A stretch of 64,000 bases of DNA, from the NCBI GenBank assembly GCA_964495075.1, contig CAZBUJ010000015.1, forward strand, positions 1-64,000. Reading direction: 5' to 3'. The first letter of the stretch is position 1. Each line of letters starts with the position of its first letter. Below the pieces are notes generated by a model. The model was not told the DNA's origin. It did no database searches and was given only the letters and a program-made list of their open reading frames with translations. Positions 8,800-17,496 of this stretch are shown here, one piece after another. This DNA comes from JAFGJQ01 sp964495075 (GTDB lineage: Bacteria; Planctomycetota; Phycisphaerae; UBA1845). A program made the translations under genes and the position numbers.

Positions 8800-10586
8800 G
8801 CGCCCACCTCCCGCCGTCGCGACGACACGCCTTCTTTCCGCATACGCTCGCCGACGTAGCGGACAAACCGGGCCGACCGGGCAATCACGTCCTCGTAGGC
8901 CGGCACGAGCTGCATCGCCCGGATCGGCTGCCGCAGTTCGCGGTGCCGGGCGACATAGTCGCGGATTTGCTCGATGGAGTAGCCGCTCCGCTCCACTTCA
9001 CCCTTGAACTCCGCCCGGCACTTGACCTTCGCCTCGCCCAGCGCCATCTGCACGCGACTGTGCGCGTTGACGTCGCCTTCCCCGGACGTCTCGATGGGAA
9101 TGTAGATGATATCCGAGTAGTGGCTGACCACCGCGGCCTGGGCCCCGTCGCTCTGCGTGCTCGGCATGCAGCCGAACGGCTTGAGGCTCAGCACCATGTG
9201 GGCATGCTTCTTGACCGAGTAGTAGATGTTCTTGGCCACCTCGAGGTGGCCTTCGCCGCCGCCGGCTCGCGAGTTGTAGTAGGGATGACCGACCCGCTCG
9301 AGGTGCTTCTGGCACGCCAGCTCGTGGGCCGTGCCGCCGAACGACCGTCGGAGCCGCTCGTACTCCCGCTGCAGCAGCTTGCTGCCCAACTGGAGCTTGA
9401 GCCGCGTGGCCCGGTAGTCACGCTCCCGGGCCATCCGCCCCACGATGTTCCACCTGGACGGCATCGCCTCGCCTTCCTTCAGGCCCCGCGCGTCGTCCAG
9501 CTTGCAGAGCGCCTGGTGCGCGAGGTAGGCGATCCACGTGCTGATCGGCTCCACCAGCACTTCTGCCCCTTCCCGCTCCAGGAACGGGAACATGTTGAAG
9601 TTGCCGTCCCCCTCCGTGGTCTGGGCCCAGAACTCCCCGGTGATCTTCACGATCGGCTTGGACCGCGTGTAGTCGACCTCGATCTCCTCGTCGATCATCT
9701 CCGCGATGCGGCGACACTCGGACGTGAAGTAATCCCCCCAGAGTTCGTCGATGAACTTCTGTGCCATCACCTCGTCATCCACGGGCGTGAGGCGGCTGAG
9801 AACCTTCGCGAGGAGAGTCGTCCGCCGGCGGTCGTGCGACCTGTTCCGCAACTTCGCCTGCAATCGCTGGAGGGCCTTCTCGAACACCGCCTCCGTCTTC
9901 CCCTCCTCGGTCTCGTAGGGACGGATCGGGTAGGCGAGCTCGTTCATCAGGTCGCCCAGGAACACCGAGTTGAGCAGAACCAGCATGAAATCGACGTCGA
10001 ACTCGAAGCCCGCCTCCTCGGCGGCCTGGTTCAAGCCGCCCGTCTGCTGGAACAGCAGCACGCGGAACCCGTCGAACCCGGCGTTCCGCAGGGCGAGACG
10101 ATACTCCGCCTCGTACATCCCGAACCGACAGGGCCCACACGCCCCCGCCGTGATGAACACGTGGTCCCGAAGGATCTCTTCCGTGCTCAGACCCCGGTTG
10201 TCCCGCAGGTCGCGCAAGTAGTTGACCAGCGCCCCGACCGTGAAGTACGTCGGGTTGCACTGCCCGTTGTTTCCGAACTCCTTGCCGGTCTGGAAATCGA
10301 CCTTGCGCGGAACCGGTACGCGCGCGATTCTGTGGCCCAGCGCCGATAACGCAGCCTCGATGAAACGGTCGTGCCGCAACGTCAGTCCGCCGAACAGTAC
10401 CGTCACCTCGCCGCGCTCGCGGGTGGTGAACACGTGCTCGGCGGGGCGCTTGAAGTGCTCGGGACGCGCGTCCAGGCCCGCCTCGGCCAGCAGTCGCTGA
10501 CGTTCCTCCTCGACGCGACGTCGAACAGCGTCCTCGGCAATCGGTAGGGGTACAACCCCACCCCGGGGTGTGGTCCTGTCAATCAC
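8787..10586 (-). CDS. 2-hydroxyacyl-CoA dehydratase-like protein (CoA-activase-associated)
   Basis: A 599-residue protein related to the dehydratase/activase-associated family found next to, or fused with, large BadFG-type activases. Candidate iron-sulfur cysteines are Cys110 ('GNNGQCNPTYFT'), Cys150 and Cys153 ('ITAGACGPCRFGMYEAEY'), with a further Cys in 'LKPFGCMPSTQSDG' near 500. I start at the GTG at 10586, which has GAAAGGA eight bases upstream; the frame is open to 10685 but that extension is basic and lacks a ribosome site. It is first in a four-gene operon and overlaps the activase. By analogy it may take electrons from the activase for a difficult reduction or dehydration. The substrate is unknown, and the canonical two-subunit hgdAB/bcrBC pair is absent. 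Confidence 0.8.
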   Translation of the reverse strand: MIDRTTPRGGVVPLPIAEDAVRRRVEEERQRLLAEAGLDARPEHFKRPAEHVFTTRERGEVTVLFGGLTLRHDRFIEAALSALGHRIARVPVPRKVDFQTGKEFGNNGQCNPTYFTVGALVNYLRDLRDNRGLSTEEILRDHVFITAGACGPCRFGMYEAEYRLALRNAGFDGFRVLLFQQTGGLNQAAEEAGFEFDVDFMLVLLNSVFLGDLMNELAYPIRPYETEEGKTEAVFEKALQRLQAKLRNRSHDRRRTTLLAKVLSRLTPVDDEVMAQKFIDELWGDYFTSECRRIAEMIDEEIEVDYTRSKPIVKITGEFWAQTTEGDGNFNMFPFLEREGAEVLVEPISTWIAYLAHQALCKLDDARGLKEGEAMPSRWNIVGRMARERDYRATRLKLQLGSKLLQREYERLRRSFGGTAHELACQKHLERVGHPYYNSRAGGGEGHLEVAKNIYYSVKKHAHMVLSLKPFGCMPSTQSDGAQAAVVSHYSDIIYIPIETSGEGDVNAHSRVQMALGEAKVKCRAEFKGEVERSGYSIEQIRDYVARHRELRQPIRAMQLVPAYEDVIARSARFVRYVGERMRKEGVSSRRREVGACTN

Positions 10587-11456
10587 GACTATGTCCTTTC
10601 GAAGGAATCGAATGCCATCAATGTGGCAGTTGGCCCGATACTCGACTCCCGACCGGCCCGCGCGTCGGGAGGAATGGTACGGCAAGGGAAAGTAACCGTG
10701 ACGGCGGAACGGGTCAAGCGAATTCCATTGGCCGGCAATGCCGGGGAACGCCCGCGCGGAAGGGCGGGTGTACGCCCACGGACAACCGCGTCGCTTGCGA
10801 CTCGTGTCTCAGGGGCGGGGCACACAGTCGACCGTGGACAGCGCCGGAACGCGACCGGCCAAAACCGGACTCGGTGTTGAGGCGGCGCGTTTCTCATGAT
10901 CGTTGTCTCCCTCTCTCCCCGGCGGGCGCGCCGAGACGGTCAAGCGTCTCGAGCACGCCATGGACCGTCGTGCTCGACGCGCCCGGCAACCGGTCCGTGG
11001 CCGGTTCGTACACCGGTTCGGCCGTCGGGTGGTCCTCCCGCCCGGCACGGCTTCCGGAATCGTCCGCCCCGGGACCGTCACCGCCGACCTTCGTTCGCGG
11101 CGGACCGCTTCGAAGTGTCCGGGCCTGGACTGCCTGTTCGTCGGTCGCACGCGGGCCTCCGCTGGCGATCCATACCAAACGGTGTTTGTTGTCAGATTGG
11201 ATTCGCCCCGGCGGCGGGCCGCGTACCGCCGCCCCGACCGCGGAACGACAACGCCTCGCTGTCCGGCGCGTTGCCCCGGTTGTCCGCGCCCCGACACCCC
11301 GGGCGACGTTTTTTTACCGCAGGGCAGTGCGGCCCCGCGGCGTTTAACAGGCAGTTGGGTGACCGCCGCTGATTCGCGACGGACACGGTCAGGACGCCAT
11401 ACGGCTCGGCGCGAGAGCCGGTTACCTTCAGCCAGCAAAAAGGACAGGGTGAAACC
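10587..11456. other. Long intergenic region, divergent promoters
   Basis: About 870 bases between the divergent dehydratase operon and the four-repeat secreted protein gene. Many overlapping Arg/Pro/Gly-rich frames exist on both strands, but none shows a motif, a ribosome site with good spacing or protein-like composition. I see no RNA gene. Long leaders or decayed genes are possible. Confidence 0.4.
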
Positions 11457-12383
11457 ATGAAACGAACGGTGCTTGTAGGCGCAGCAGTGTGTTCGCTGTT
11501 GGTGATCGGGACGGTGGAGGCCCAGCGACCCGGACCCCGGGGGATGGGCCGAGGGCCCGGCCGAGGACTGCCTGACGGCGTCACGCGAACCGTAACGCAA
11601 ACGGAGACCGGCGCGGTCATCGAGGTTTCCTCGGACGACCCGGAACAGGTCAAGTGGATTCAGGCCCGTCATGCCGAATCGGCCGACGCCGGGCCGTGGA
11701 GCGCGCGAGCGGGGATCGAGCACGCCGTAACCAACCTCGAAAACGGCGTCGCGGTCGAGGTCACGAGCGACAACCCGGAACAGGTCGCCCTGATCCAGGC
11801 CCGTTTTGCTGTGAAAGCCCAGAAAGTCAACGCGGCCCCCGGGGCAGGTCGCGGTATATACCGTGACGGAAGAGGCTTCGGAAACAATCGCGGTCCCCGC
11901 GGTCTCGGGCTGATCGAGGGCGCCGAGCGGAAGGTGACCAACACCGAAACCGGCGTCCGGATTGAGATCAGTTCGGACGACCCCGCCGTCGTCGAGCAGA
12001 TTCACGCCCGCATGGCGGCGAAACCTGACAACGCAAGCGATAGGCCGGCCGGGAGGCCGTACGGCAACCGTGGGTTTGGCAGGAAGCAGGGCCGCGGCGG
12101 CGGTGGCCCGTGCGGTGGCGGACTCGGTGGCCAGGGCCGTGGCGTCGGTCAACGCGGCGGGCCGAGAGGCTTCGGGCTCATGCGGCCCATCGCGGGCACC
12201 GTGCGAACCGTCACCAACCTGGAGAACGGCGTGCGGATCGAGATCACCTCCGACGATCCCGACATCGTGGCGAAGCTCCAGGAGCAGGCCGCCAGTTGGG
12301 TGGCCGACGTGAAGAGTAGAATATGCCCGTTCGCCACGAACGCCCAACCGTCCACTCCCGCCGAACCGGCAACGGACGACTAA
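11457..12383 (+). CDS. Secreted four-repeat protein with Gly/Arg-rich linkers
   Basis: A 308-residue protein with a signal peptide (MKR, hydrophobic core, cut near VEA-QR at 22). It carries four copies of a roughly 29-residue unit at about 44-72, 89-117, 158-186 and 250-278. The consensus is VTNxENGVxIEIxSDDPxxVxxIQxR: two short strands, a turn rich in Ser/Asp, then a helix. Linkers between repeats are Gly/Arg/Pro-rich, the longest near 130-150 and 200-245. Only two Cys follow the signal. I do not recognise a named domain. A hairpin terminator separates it from the ECF sigma gene immediately downstream, so it is a separate transcript, though it may belong to the same regulon. AGGGTGA precedes the ATG. 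Confidence 0.8.
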   Translation: MKRTVLVGAAVCSLLVIGTVEAQRPGPRGMGRGPGRGLPDGVTRTVTQTETGAVIEVSSDDPEQVKWIQARHAESADAGPWSARAGIEHAVTNLENGVAVEVTSDNPEQVALIQARFAVKAQKVNAAPGAGRGIYRDGRGFGNNRGPRGLGLIEGAERKVTNTETGVRIEISSDDPAVVEQIHARMAAKPDNASDRPAGRPYGNRGFGRKQGRGGGGPCGGGLGGQGRGVGQRGGPRGFGLMRPIAGTVRTVTNLENGVRIEITSDDPDIVAKLQEQAASWVADVKSRICPFATNAQPSTPAEPATDD

Positions 12384-12420
12384 TCTGGGATCGGGCTTCG
12401 GCCCTGACCCCTTGAGGCCG

Positions 12421-12459
12421 CCGGCGCCCGGGTCCAACCCCCCGGGCGCCGGTGCGTTT
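12421..12459 (+). terminator. Strong hairpin after the four-repeat gene
   Basis: A perfect 12-bp GC stem (12421-12432 with 12441-12452) closes an 8-base loop and is followed by TGCGTTT. It lies 38 bases past the stop codon and just upstream of the ECF sigma gene. Confidence 0.7.
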
Positions 12460-12479
12460 CGGCGGGCGCCATCGTCGCG

Positions 12480-13154
12480 ATGAAGAGCTGTCAGCAGTAC
12501 CATGGGGAGGCGCTGTCCGCTTGCGGAGGTTCGCAAGCGGTTCGAGGCGGCATTGCGTCGAGTGGCTCAGCGGGCGCTCCATTGAGTGAGCATGACGTCA
12601 GCGATGAGGCGTTGGTATCCGCCGTGGCGGCCGGGGACATGGCTGCCCTGGGGCAACTGGTTCAACGCCATCAGGAGCGCGTGGTTCGCCTCGCCCGCCG
12701 GCTCACCGGCGACGCGGAACTCGCGGAAGACGTCGCCCAGGAATCGTTCCTCCGCGTATATCGGGCCGCGAAGCGGTACAAGCCGTCGGCTCGGTTCACG
12801 ACCTGGCTGCACCGGATCGTTGTCAACCTCTGTTGGGATCATCGGCGGGGATGGCGTCGCGTGGCGACCGAACCGCACGACCGTCCGGACGACCCACGCC
12901 GGGAGCCCCCCGAGGGGCTTGCCCGGTCCGAAATGCGCGCGGTGGTGCGACGGGCGGTTGGAGCCCTCCCGCCACGCCAGCGGGTGGCGGTGGTCCTGCA
13001 TCGCTTCGAAGGCTGCTCGATGCGCGAGATCGCGGCCATTACCGGGTGGTCCGAGTCGGCGATCGAATCGTGTCTGGTCCGGGCGTACCGGCGGCTGAGG
13101 CAGGAGTTGGCAGAGTTCAGCGGGCGATTTCGCCAAAAAGAAACCGCAGGCTGA
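12480..13154 (+). CDS. ECF RNA polymerase sigma factor
   Basis: A protein of up to 224 residues with both ECF domains. Region 2 is visible as 'LVQRHQERVVRLARRLTGDAELAEDVAQESFLRVYRAAKRY', broken here by helix turns, and region 4 as 'LPPRQRVAVVLHRFEGCSMREIAAITGWSES' with a helix-turn-helix. The first 35 residues are low-complexity, so translation may begin later, for example at a TTG at 12582; I keep the ATG at 12480. It directs polymerase to promoters of an envelope or metal stress regulon (inference). A zinc-binding anti-sigma gene follows after 35 bases, then two periplasmic Spy/CpxP-like genes. This matches the classic sigma/anti-sigma/sensor arrangement. Confidence 0.88.
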   Translation: MKSCQQYHGEALSACGGSQAVRGGIASSGSAGAPLSEHDVSDEALVSAVAAGDMAALGQLVQRHQERVVRLARRLTGDAELAEDVAQESFLRVYRAAKRYKPSARFTTWLHRIVVNLCWDHRRGWRRVATEPHDRPDDPRREPPEGLARSEMRAVVRRAVGALPPRQRVAVVLHRFEGCSMREIAAITGWSESAIESCLVRAYRRLRQELAEFSGRFRQKETAG

Positions 13155-13189
13155 CGGAATCGGCTGCGTTCAACGGTTGGAGTAGGATT

Positions 13190-13681
13190 ATGTCTTGTCC
13201 CAATGAGGCGCAATTGATCCGGCTGGTATCCGGGGAACTGACCCCGGAGGAGGCGTCCGGTCTGGACCGGCACGTCCGCCAGTGCCCGACCTGTGCGGCC
13301 ATCAAGGAAGACCTGTCCGCCACGTGGGCGACGCTGGGGGCGTGGATCGATGACGCGCCGGCCGCGGATCTCTGGCCGACCGTGCAGGCCACGCTCGCTA
13401 TCGAGGATCGACGCGAGACCGCATGGCTGCCCCGGACGACTCCGGCCCTGCTGCGAGCCGCGGCGTGTATCGCGGCCGCCGTCGGCCTTGGATGGGCGAC
13501 CGGCGCCTGGATTCCGTCGGATGAGCGCGACCCGACGGACGACACCGCGGCGGCGGTCGTGGATGCCAATGACGTGCTGGAGCCGCTGGGTCTCGATATG
13601 TTCCTCTTCGAATCGAGCATGGGTCTGCAAGGCGCGTTCGACGAAGTTGAGCCGAACGACGGGCAGGAGGAGGCATCGTGA
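13190..13681 (+). CDS. Zinc-finger anti-sigma factor, membrane anchored
   Basis: A 163-residue protein with the ZAS-type motif: Cys3, then His28-x3-Cys32-x2-Cys35. This cytoplasmic part is expected to hold the upstream ECF sigma factor. One membrane helix lies at about 95-112 ('AAACIAAAVGLGWATGAWI'), leaving an acidic periplasmic tail of about 50 residues that could take the signal. I start at the ATG at 13190, after GGAGTAGG; the frame is open far upstream over the sigma gene in another phase, which is shadow. Its stop overlaps the next start by four bases (GTGA), so the next protein is translationally coupled to it. Confidence 0.85.
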   Translation: MSCPNEAQLIRLVSGELTPEEASGLDRHVRQCPTCAAIKEDLSATWATLGAWIDDAPAADLWPTVQATLAIEDRRETAWLPRTTPALLRAAACIAAAVGLGWATGAWIPSDERDPTDDTAAAVVDANDVLEPLGLDMFLFESSMGLQGAFDEVEPNDGQEEAS

Positions 13682-14346
13682 TACGAAAGTCGACAATCTC
13701 GATTCTTCTGCTGTCGGCGGTCGCTTTCGTGGCCGGGCTGGGCGGCTCGCTTGCCGCGCGGTCGGGCGGCCGTGACTCGGGTGGGCAGGACACCGACCCG
13801 GGAACCCGGTGCCCCGGCCCGCATGGGCCGTTGGCCAGTTACCTGGACCTGGGTCCGGAGCGTCGCGCCCGGATCGAATCGCTGGATCCCACGTTCGCCG
13901 ACGACCTGGCGGCCTTGCGCGAGGCGCGGTTCGAAAACCGGCGGGAACTTGTCGCCTTGCTCGAATCGGCGGAAGCGGCCGACGATGAGATCCGGGCGTG
14001 CGTGGAGCGGGGCATCGAGGTACACGCGCGGTTCGAGCGGCGGGTGCTGGAGCACCTCCTGATCGTGCGGCCCCAATTGACGCCCGAGGAGCAGAAGCGT
14101 CTGTTCCGTTCGCTCTCGAACCGGATTCGTGGTCATGGCCAGCGGTTCGGGCGTCACCGGGGTCCTGGCGGTGAGGACGGCGGAAAAGGATGGCGCGGCG
14201 ATCGCGGCGGATCACGGTGGGGCGGCCGTCAGGGGTGGCGTTCAGACGGCGCGTGTGGCACGGGTAAGCAGGGCGGCCACGGGCGGGACACCGAAGACCC
14301 GCCGCCGCCGGACGTCGGAGCGGAAACTGGGGCGGGCCCGGACTAG
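13678..14346 (+). CDS. Spy/CpxP-like periplasmic sensor with Gly-rich tail
   Basis: A 222-residue protein starting at a GTG that overlaps the anti-sigma stop. An N-terminal hydrophobic segment at 6-26 is a signal peptide or anchor. Residues about 50-145 are helical, with the LTxxQ-like pattern of periplasmic heavy-metal sensors: 'YLDLGPERRARIESL' and, at the end, 'RPQLTPEEQKRLF'. The last 70 residues are Gly/Arg/His/Asp-rich and unlike CpxP. In this family such proteins bind metal or misfolded protein and feed the signal to a membrane partner. The overlap with the anti-sigma gene suggests that this is its periplasmic partner. The metal, if any, cannot be read from the sequence. Confidence 0.75.
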   Translation: MIRKSTISILLLSAVAFVAGLGGSLAARSGGRDSGGQDTDPGTRCPGPHGPLASYLDLGPERRARIESLDPTFADDLAALREARFENRRELVALLESAEAADDEIRACVERGIEVHARFERRVLEHLLIVRPQLTPEEQKRLFRSLSNRIRGHGQRFGRHRGPGGEDGGKGWRGDRGGSRWGGRQGWRSDGACGTGKQGGHGRDTEDPPPPDVGAETGAGPD

Positions 14347-14401
14347 CCTATTCTGGACCGGGCCGATTCATGAGGTCACGGAAGAACGGAAGGAACAAAC
14401 A

Positions 14402-15505
14402 ATGGTGCGAAACCTTTTGACCGGGTTGGTGATTTGCCTGCTGGCCTGTCCCGTAGTGGCCCAGGAAGGCGAGAATGGCAATCAGGGGCCGCCACGAGGG
14501 CGCTGGCGCGAGCGCGGCGAGCGCGGAGACCGCGGTCGCTGGATCGAGCGCATGGTCGGCCGGACTGCGGACGACTTGGAGCTCGATCAGGCCCAGCAAG
14601 AACAACTGGATAAGCTCATGCAGGCCCACCGCGAGCGGATGAAGACTTATCGCGGACTCCGGCGCCAGCTCCGTGAGGCCGCGGAGAACGACGACGAGCA
14701 ACGGGTCGAAGAGCTCCGGGCTCAGTTGGAGGAGATGGCCGACCCGCGCGACTCCATCCGCCAGGTGTTCGACGAGATCGAGCCGACGCTCAGCGACGAC
14801 CAGTACGATCGCCTCACGGAGATGCGCGACGAATGGGACCAACGTCGCCAGCGCATGGAACGCGAGCGCGAGCAGCGCCGTCAGTACCGCGAGATGATCG
14901 AGAAGATGCCCGAGGAACTCAAGCTCGACGACTCTCAGCGCGAAGAGTTTGAACGGCTCGTGGAGCAGCGGCGCGATCGGATGCGGGCCCGGTTCCAGGA
15001 GATGCGGCCCCTCTGGCGCGAAATGCAATCCGCTCGGGAAGCGGGCGACGACGCGCGGGTCGAGGAACTGCAGCAGCAGATGGCCGGGATGCGCCCCGAC
15101 CGGGAGCAGGCCACGGAACAGCTTCTGAAGGAGATCCGGGAGAAGATCCTGAAAGAGGACCAAGTGCCGCTGCTGGAAGAGTACCAGCAACAGCTCCTGG
15201 GAGGCGGCGAGGCGGCCGCCGAGTCGGGCACGCCGGCCAAGTTGCGGGAACTCGACGCGCGGGAGATCCTCCACGTCGCGCGCCGCGTACACATGGACCG
15301 CGAGCAACGCCACCAACTACGGCTGCTCGCCCGCGATGCCGTCAAGAAGCAACACGAGATTCGACGCGGCGACAAAGAGGGCCAGGCCAAGCTGGCGGAA
15401 TCGGTCCAGAAGCAGATCGTCACGATGCTCAACGACGAGCAGAAGCAGCGTTTCAACAAGGAACTCGAAACCGCGCGGATGCGGTCGAGATCCCGCACGT
15501 GGTGA
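14402..15505 (+). CDS. Secreted long helical protein with repeated LTxxQ-like units
   Basis: A 367-residue protein starting at an ATG (14402) after GGAAGGA. The signal peptide ends near VVA-QE at 20. The rest is strongly charged and helical, very rich in Arg, Glu and Gln. Two tandem halves each begin with an LTxxQ-like turn ('DDLELDQAQQEQLDKL' near 57 and 'EELKLDDSQREEFERL' near 165) followed by 80-90 residues of coiled coil. A third, shorter unit ends in 'MLNDEQKQRFNKEL'. It looks like an enlarged Spy/CpxP-type protein, possibly a periplasmic chaperone or spacer. It is the last gene of the sigma/anti-sigma operon, 55 bases after the previous gene, and ends before a bidirectional hairpin. Confidence 0.75.
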   Translation: MVRNLLTGLVICLLACPVVAQEGENGNQGPPRGRWRERGERGDRGRWIERMVGRTADDLELDQAQQEQLDKLMQAHRERMKTYRGLRRQLREAAENDDEQRVEELRAQLEEMADPRDSIRQVFDEIEPTLSDDQYDRLTEMRDEWDQRRQRMEREREQRRQYREMIEKMPEELKLDDSQREEFERLVEQRRDRMRARFQEMRPLWREMQSAREAGDDARVEELQQQMAGMRPDREQATEQLLKEIREKILKEDQVPLLEEYQQQLLGGGEAAAESGTPAKLRELDAREILHVARRVHMDREQRHQLRLLARDAVKKQHEIRRGDKEGQAKLAESVQKQIVTMLNDEQKQRFNKELETARMRSRSRTW

Positions 15506-15552
15506 ACGCCGAGCCGCGGCTCATTACGCGATCCACGATCAGTGCCCCCGAT

Positions 15553-15581
15553 GCCCCGATCCATCCCGGATGGGTCGGGGC
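15553..15581. terminator. Bidirectional hairpin between convergent operons
   Basis: A 13-bp stem (15553-15565 with 15569-15581, one G-T pair) has a 3-base loop. It lies between the end of the coiled-coil gene on the plus strand and the end of the SGNH hydrolase gene on the minus strand. No clear T-tract on either side. Confidence 0.55.
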
Positions 15582-15678
15582 GTCGGCGTTCGTACGGGCA
15601 CCCATGACGATCACCCGGACGGCCTCCCGCGGCCCGGCTTGCGGTACGCAGGCGTGGCCGCCCAGGCCGGGCACCCGC

Positions 15679-16770
15679 TTACTTGCCCGTCGAAGGAGTC
15701 CCGGACTTCTCCCCGAGGTCTTGCCACAACGGCGGCATGCTCAGCAGCCATTCCGACACCCGCGCGGCCGTGAAAGCGTGGCCCGCTTCGATCCAGTGTC
15801 CGTCCACGCGGAAGTACAGATCGGGGCGCTCATGCTTGGAAGGAATGACAATGCATGGCACACCCTGCGCCTCGAACACCTCGCGGACCCGCGGGATCCG
15901 CGGATCGACGTCACCCACGATCACCGCCAGGAGCGGCCACCCGTTCGCCCGGCAGATACTCGCCACCTCTTCCAGGAGCCGATACGTCAGTCGGTCGGCC
16001 GGTGGCGCCGGCGCGGGCGGCGTGGCGGGTGCCGGCACCGAAAGCGGTCCGGACCCGGCCGCCTCCGGCTGCCCGCGGGGCGCGGTCACCACCTGGGCGG
16101 CCAATGCGACCACGTGGGAATAGGACAGCCCGGGGATCGCTTCGATGACCCGCTGCGCCTGGCGGGCCAGCCCAGGCTCGGGTACGTGGTCGGATTCCAC
16201 CAGTGAGCCGTCATCGGCCAGTCGAAACGTCTTCTCGCGAACGTTGTCCGCAAAGTCGTTGACGCAGACCTGCAGCACGACGCAGCGCGGGTTGATCGCC
16301 GGCCCCTCCTTCCGCAGAAACCGGACCCACCGCCCCGTACCCAGGTTTCCGATCCCCGCGTTGTACACCGGAATCTCCCCCGGGCCGAAACGGTCCGCCA
16401 GTTCCTTCCGCACGAGGGCCGGGAACTCCCGACCGTCGTCTACGCCGAACCCGAGCGTGAACGAATCACCGATGAACAGGATCGGCCGGCGGCCGGAATT
16501 GCCCGGTTCCGGGCCCCGGTACCCCAGCGAATTGGTCGTCAGCCGCATGGTGAACTCGGGAGTGATGCGGGTGCAGGTGTAGTTGCGCTTCAGGCGTTTT
16601 CCGTACACCGGGTCGAATTCGCTGAACGCCGGACCGACGTTCCGGACGGGAATCGCCACCCGCACCAGCACTTCGACCAGCACGAACGCGAACAGACAAC
16701 TGATCGCCAGCGCGATCAGCTTCGGGAGCAGACGCGTTCGCCGCGGAGCTGGGGTTTGCGAGTTGGTCAC
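15679..16770 (-). CDS. Membrane-anchored SGNH/GDSL hydrolase
   Basis: A 363-residue protein starting at a GTG (16770) preceded by AAGGGGAG. One membrane helix lies at about 18-42. The SGNH blocks are visible: 'FIGDSFTLGFGV' with the nucleophile Ser near 100, 'YNAGIGNLGTG' for the oxyanion-hole Gly, 'QVCVNDF' with Asn-Asp, and 'DGHWIEAGH' carrying the catalytic Asp and His. A Pro/Ala-rich loop interrupts the fold near 245. The family cleaves or transfers acyl esters, often on polysaccharides. It is the last gene of an operon with a carbamoyltransferase, an SxtJ-like protein and a DUF5989 protein, so it may modify the same glycan or lipid from outside the membrane (inference). Confidence 0.82.
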   Translation of the reverse strand: MTNSQTPAPRRTRLLPKLIALAISCLFAFVLVEVLVRVAIPVRNVGPAFSEFDPVYGKRLKRNYTCTRITPEFTMRLTTNSLGYRGPEPGNSGRRPILFIGDSFTLGFGVDDGREFPALVRKELADRFGPGEIPVYNAGIGNLGTGRWVRFLRKEGPAINPRCVVLQVCVNDFADNVREKTFRLADDGSLVESDHVPEPGLARQAQRVIEAIPGLSYSHVVALAAQVVTAPRGQPEAAGSGPLSVPAPATPPAPAPPADRLTYRLLEEVASICRANGWPLLAVIVGDVDPRIPRVREVFEAQGVPCIVIPSKHERPDLYFRVDGHWIEAGHAFTAARVSEWLLSMPPLWQDLGEKSGTPSTGK

Positions 16771-16830
16771 GGCGCACTCCCCTTCATGCCGCCGACGCGT
16801 CGAAACGCGTCGGGGCAGCCCGGGCGGCCA

Positions 16831-17031
16831 CTAGAACAACGTGTAAATGAACGGGGCGGCCGGTGATGCCGCCAGCACGGCGAGTACGCCGACGAGCACC
16901 AAGATCCCGAAGATCGGCAGCAGCCACCACTTCTTGTTGTGCTTGAGGAAGCTCCAGAATTCGCCGAACAGTCCCGTGCGCCCGCCGGCGGCCGCCTGCT
17001 GGAACTCGCGAATGTCGTTGGGTTCCGACAA
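16831..17031 (-). CDS. DUF5989 small membrane protein
   Basis: A 66-residue protein. It starts at a TTG (17031), decided by a strong GAGGAGGG six bases upstream that overlaps the end of the preceding gene. The cytoplasmic N terminus ('FGEFWSFLKHNKKWWLLP') leads into one hydrophobic helix near 38-64. This is the DUF5989 pattern, a family almost always found beside a carbamoyltransferase and an SxtJ-like gene, as here. Its function is unknown. A role in placing the carbamoyltransferase at the membrane is a guess. Confidence 0.82.
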   Translation of the reverse strand: MSEPNDIREFQQAAAGGRTGLFGEFWSFLKHNKKWWLLPIFGILVLVGVLAVLAASPAAPFIYTLF

Positions 17032-17043
17032 GACAATCCCTCC

Positions 17044-17490
17044 TCAGTACTGCCGGAAATACCGCCTCACATCGGTCACCGGCTTGCGTTCGACCCAGTA
17101 ACTCGTCCGGGCCGGTTCGAATCGCCGCGCCAATGGATCGCGCCCGATCAACCGGAACACCAGGCCGATCGGCGTGAACACGCAGAAGTACACCACGCCA
17201 AACACCACGTGCGACACGACCAACCCGATCGGCCACGCGAAGGCCATCAGCGTGACCCACAACGGATGCAACGCGCCGGGGGCCACGCGGCCCACGACCA
17301 TGCACAATGCCGCCACGACCCACAGCACGATTCCGGTGGCGCGGGCGCTCGATTCGCTGACCGCGAAGAACAGGATGTTGTGCCGGAAGTACGCCCACGC
17401 CCCCAACGCCGTGAAAGCCACCAGGCACACCACACCAAAGCCGCGCAGTTGCGATCGATCCGGTTTGAAGTTGGCCGAGACAAGCGACAT
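17044..17490 (-). CDS. SxtJ-family membrane protein
   Basis: A 148-residue protein with about three hydrophobic segments, near 18-35, 49-66 and 78-112. The end is basic and aromatic ('RTSYWVERKPVTDVRRYFRQY'). Size, topology and the gene context between a carbamoyltransferase (6-base gap) and a DUF5989 gene fit the SxtJ family, named after a saxitoxin-cluster gene but widespread in bacteria without toxin. Biochemical role unknown. Confidence 0.8.
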   Translation of the reverse strand: MSLVSANFKPDRSQLRGFGVVCLVAFTALGAWAYFRHNILFFAVSESSARATGIVLWVVAALCMVVGRVAPGALHPLWVTLMAFAWPIGLVVSHVVFGVVYFCVFTPIGLVFRLIGRDPLARRFEPARTSYWVERKPVTDVRRYFRQY

Positions 17491-17496
17491 CAGGTA

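Noticed and set aside
10809..12536. 575-codon minus-strand frame over the repeat protein
   Set aside because: Internal repetition is the mirror of the plus-strand repeats; no start signal.
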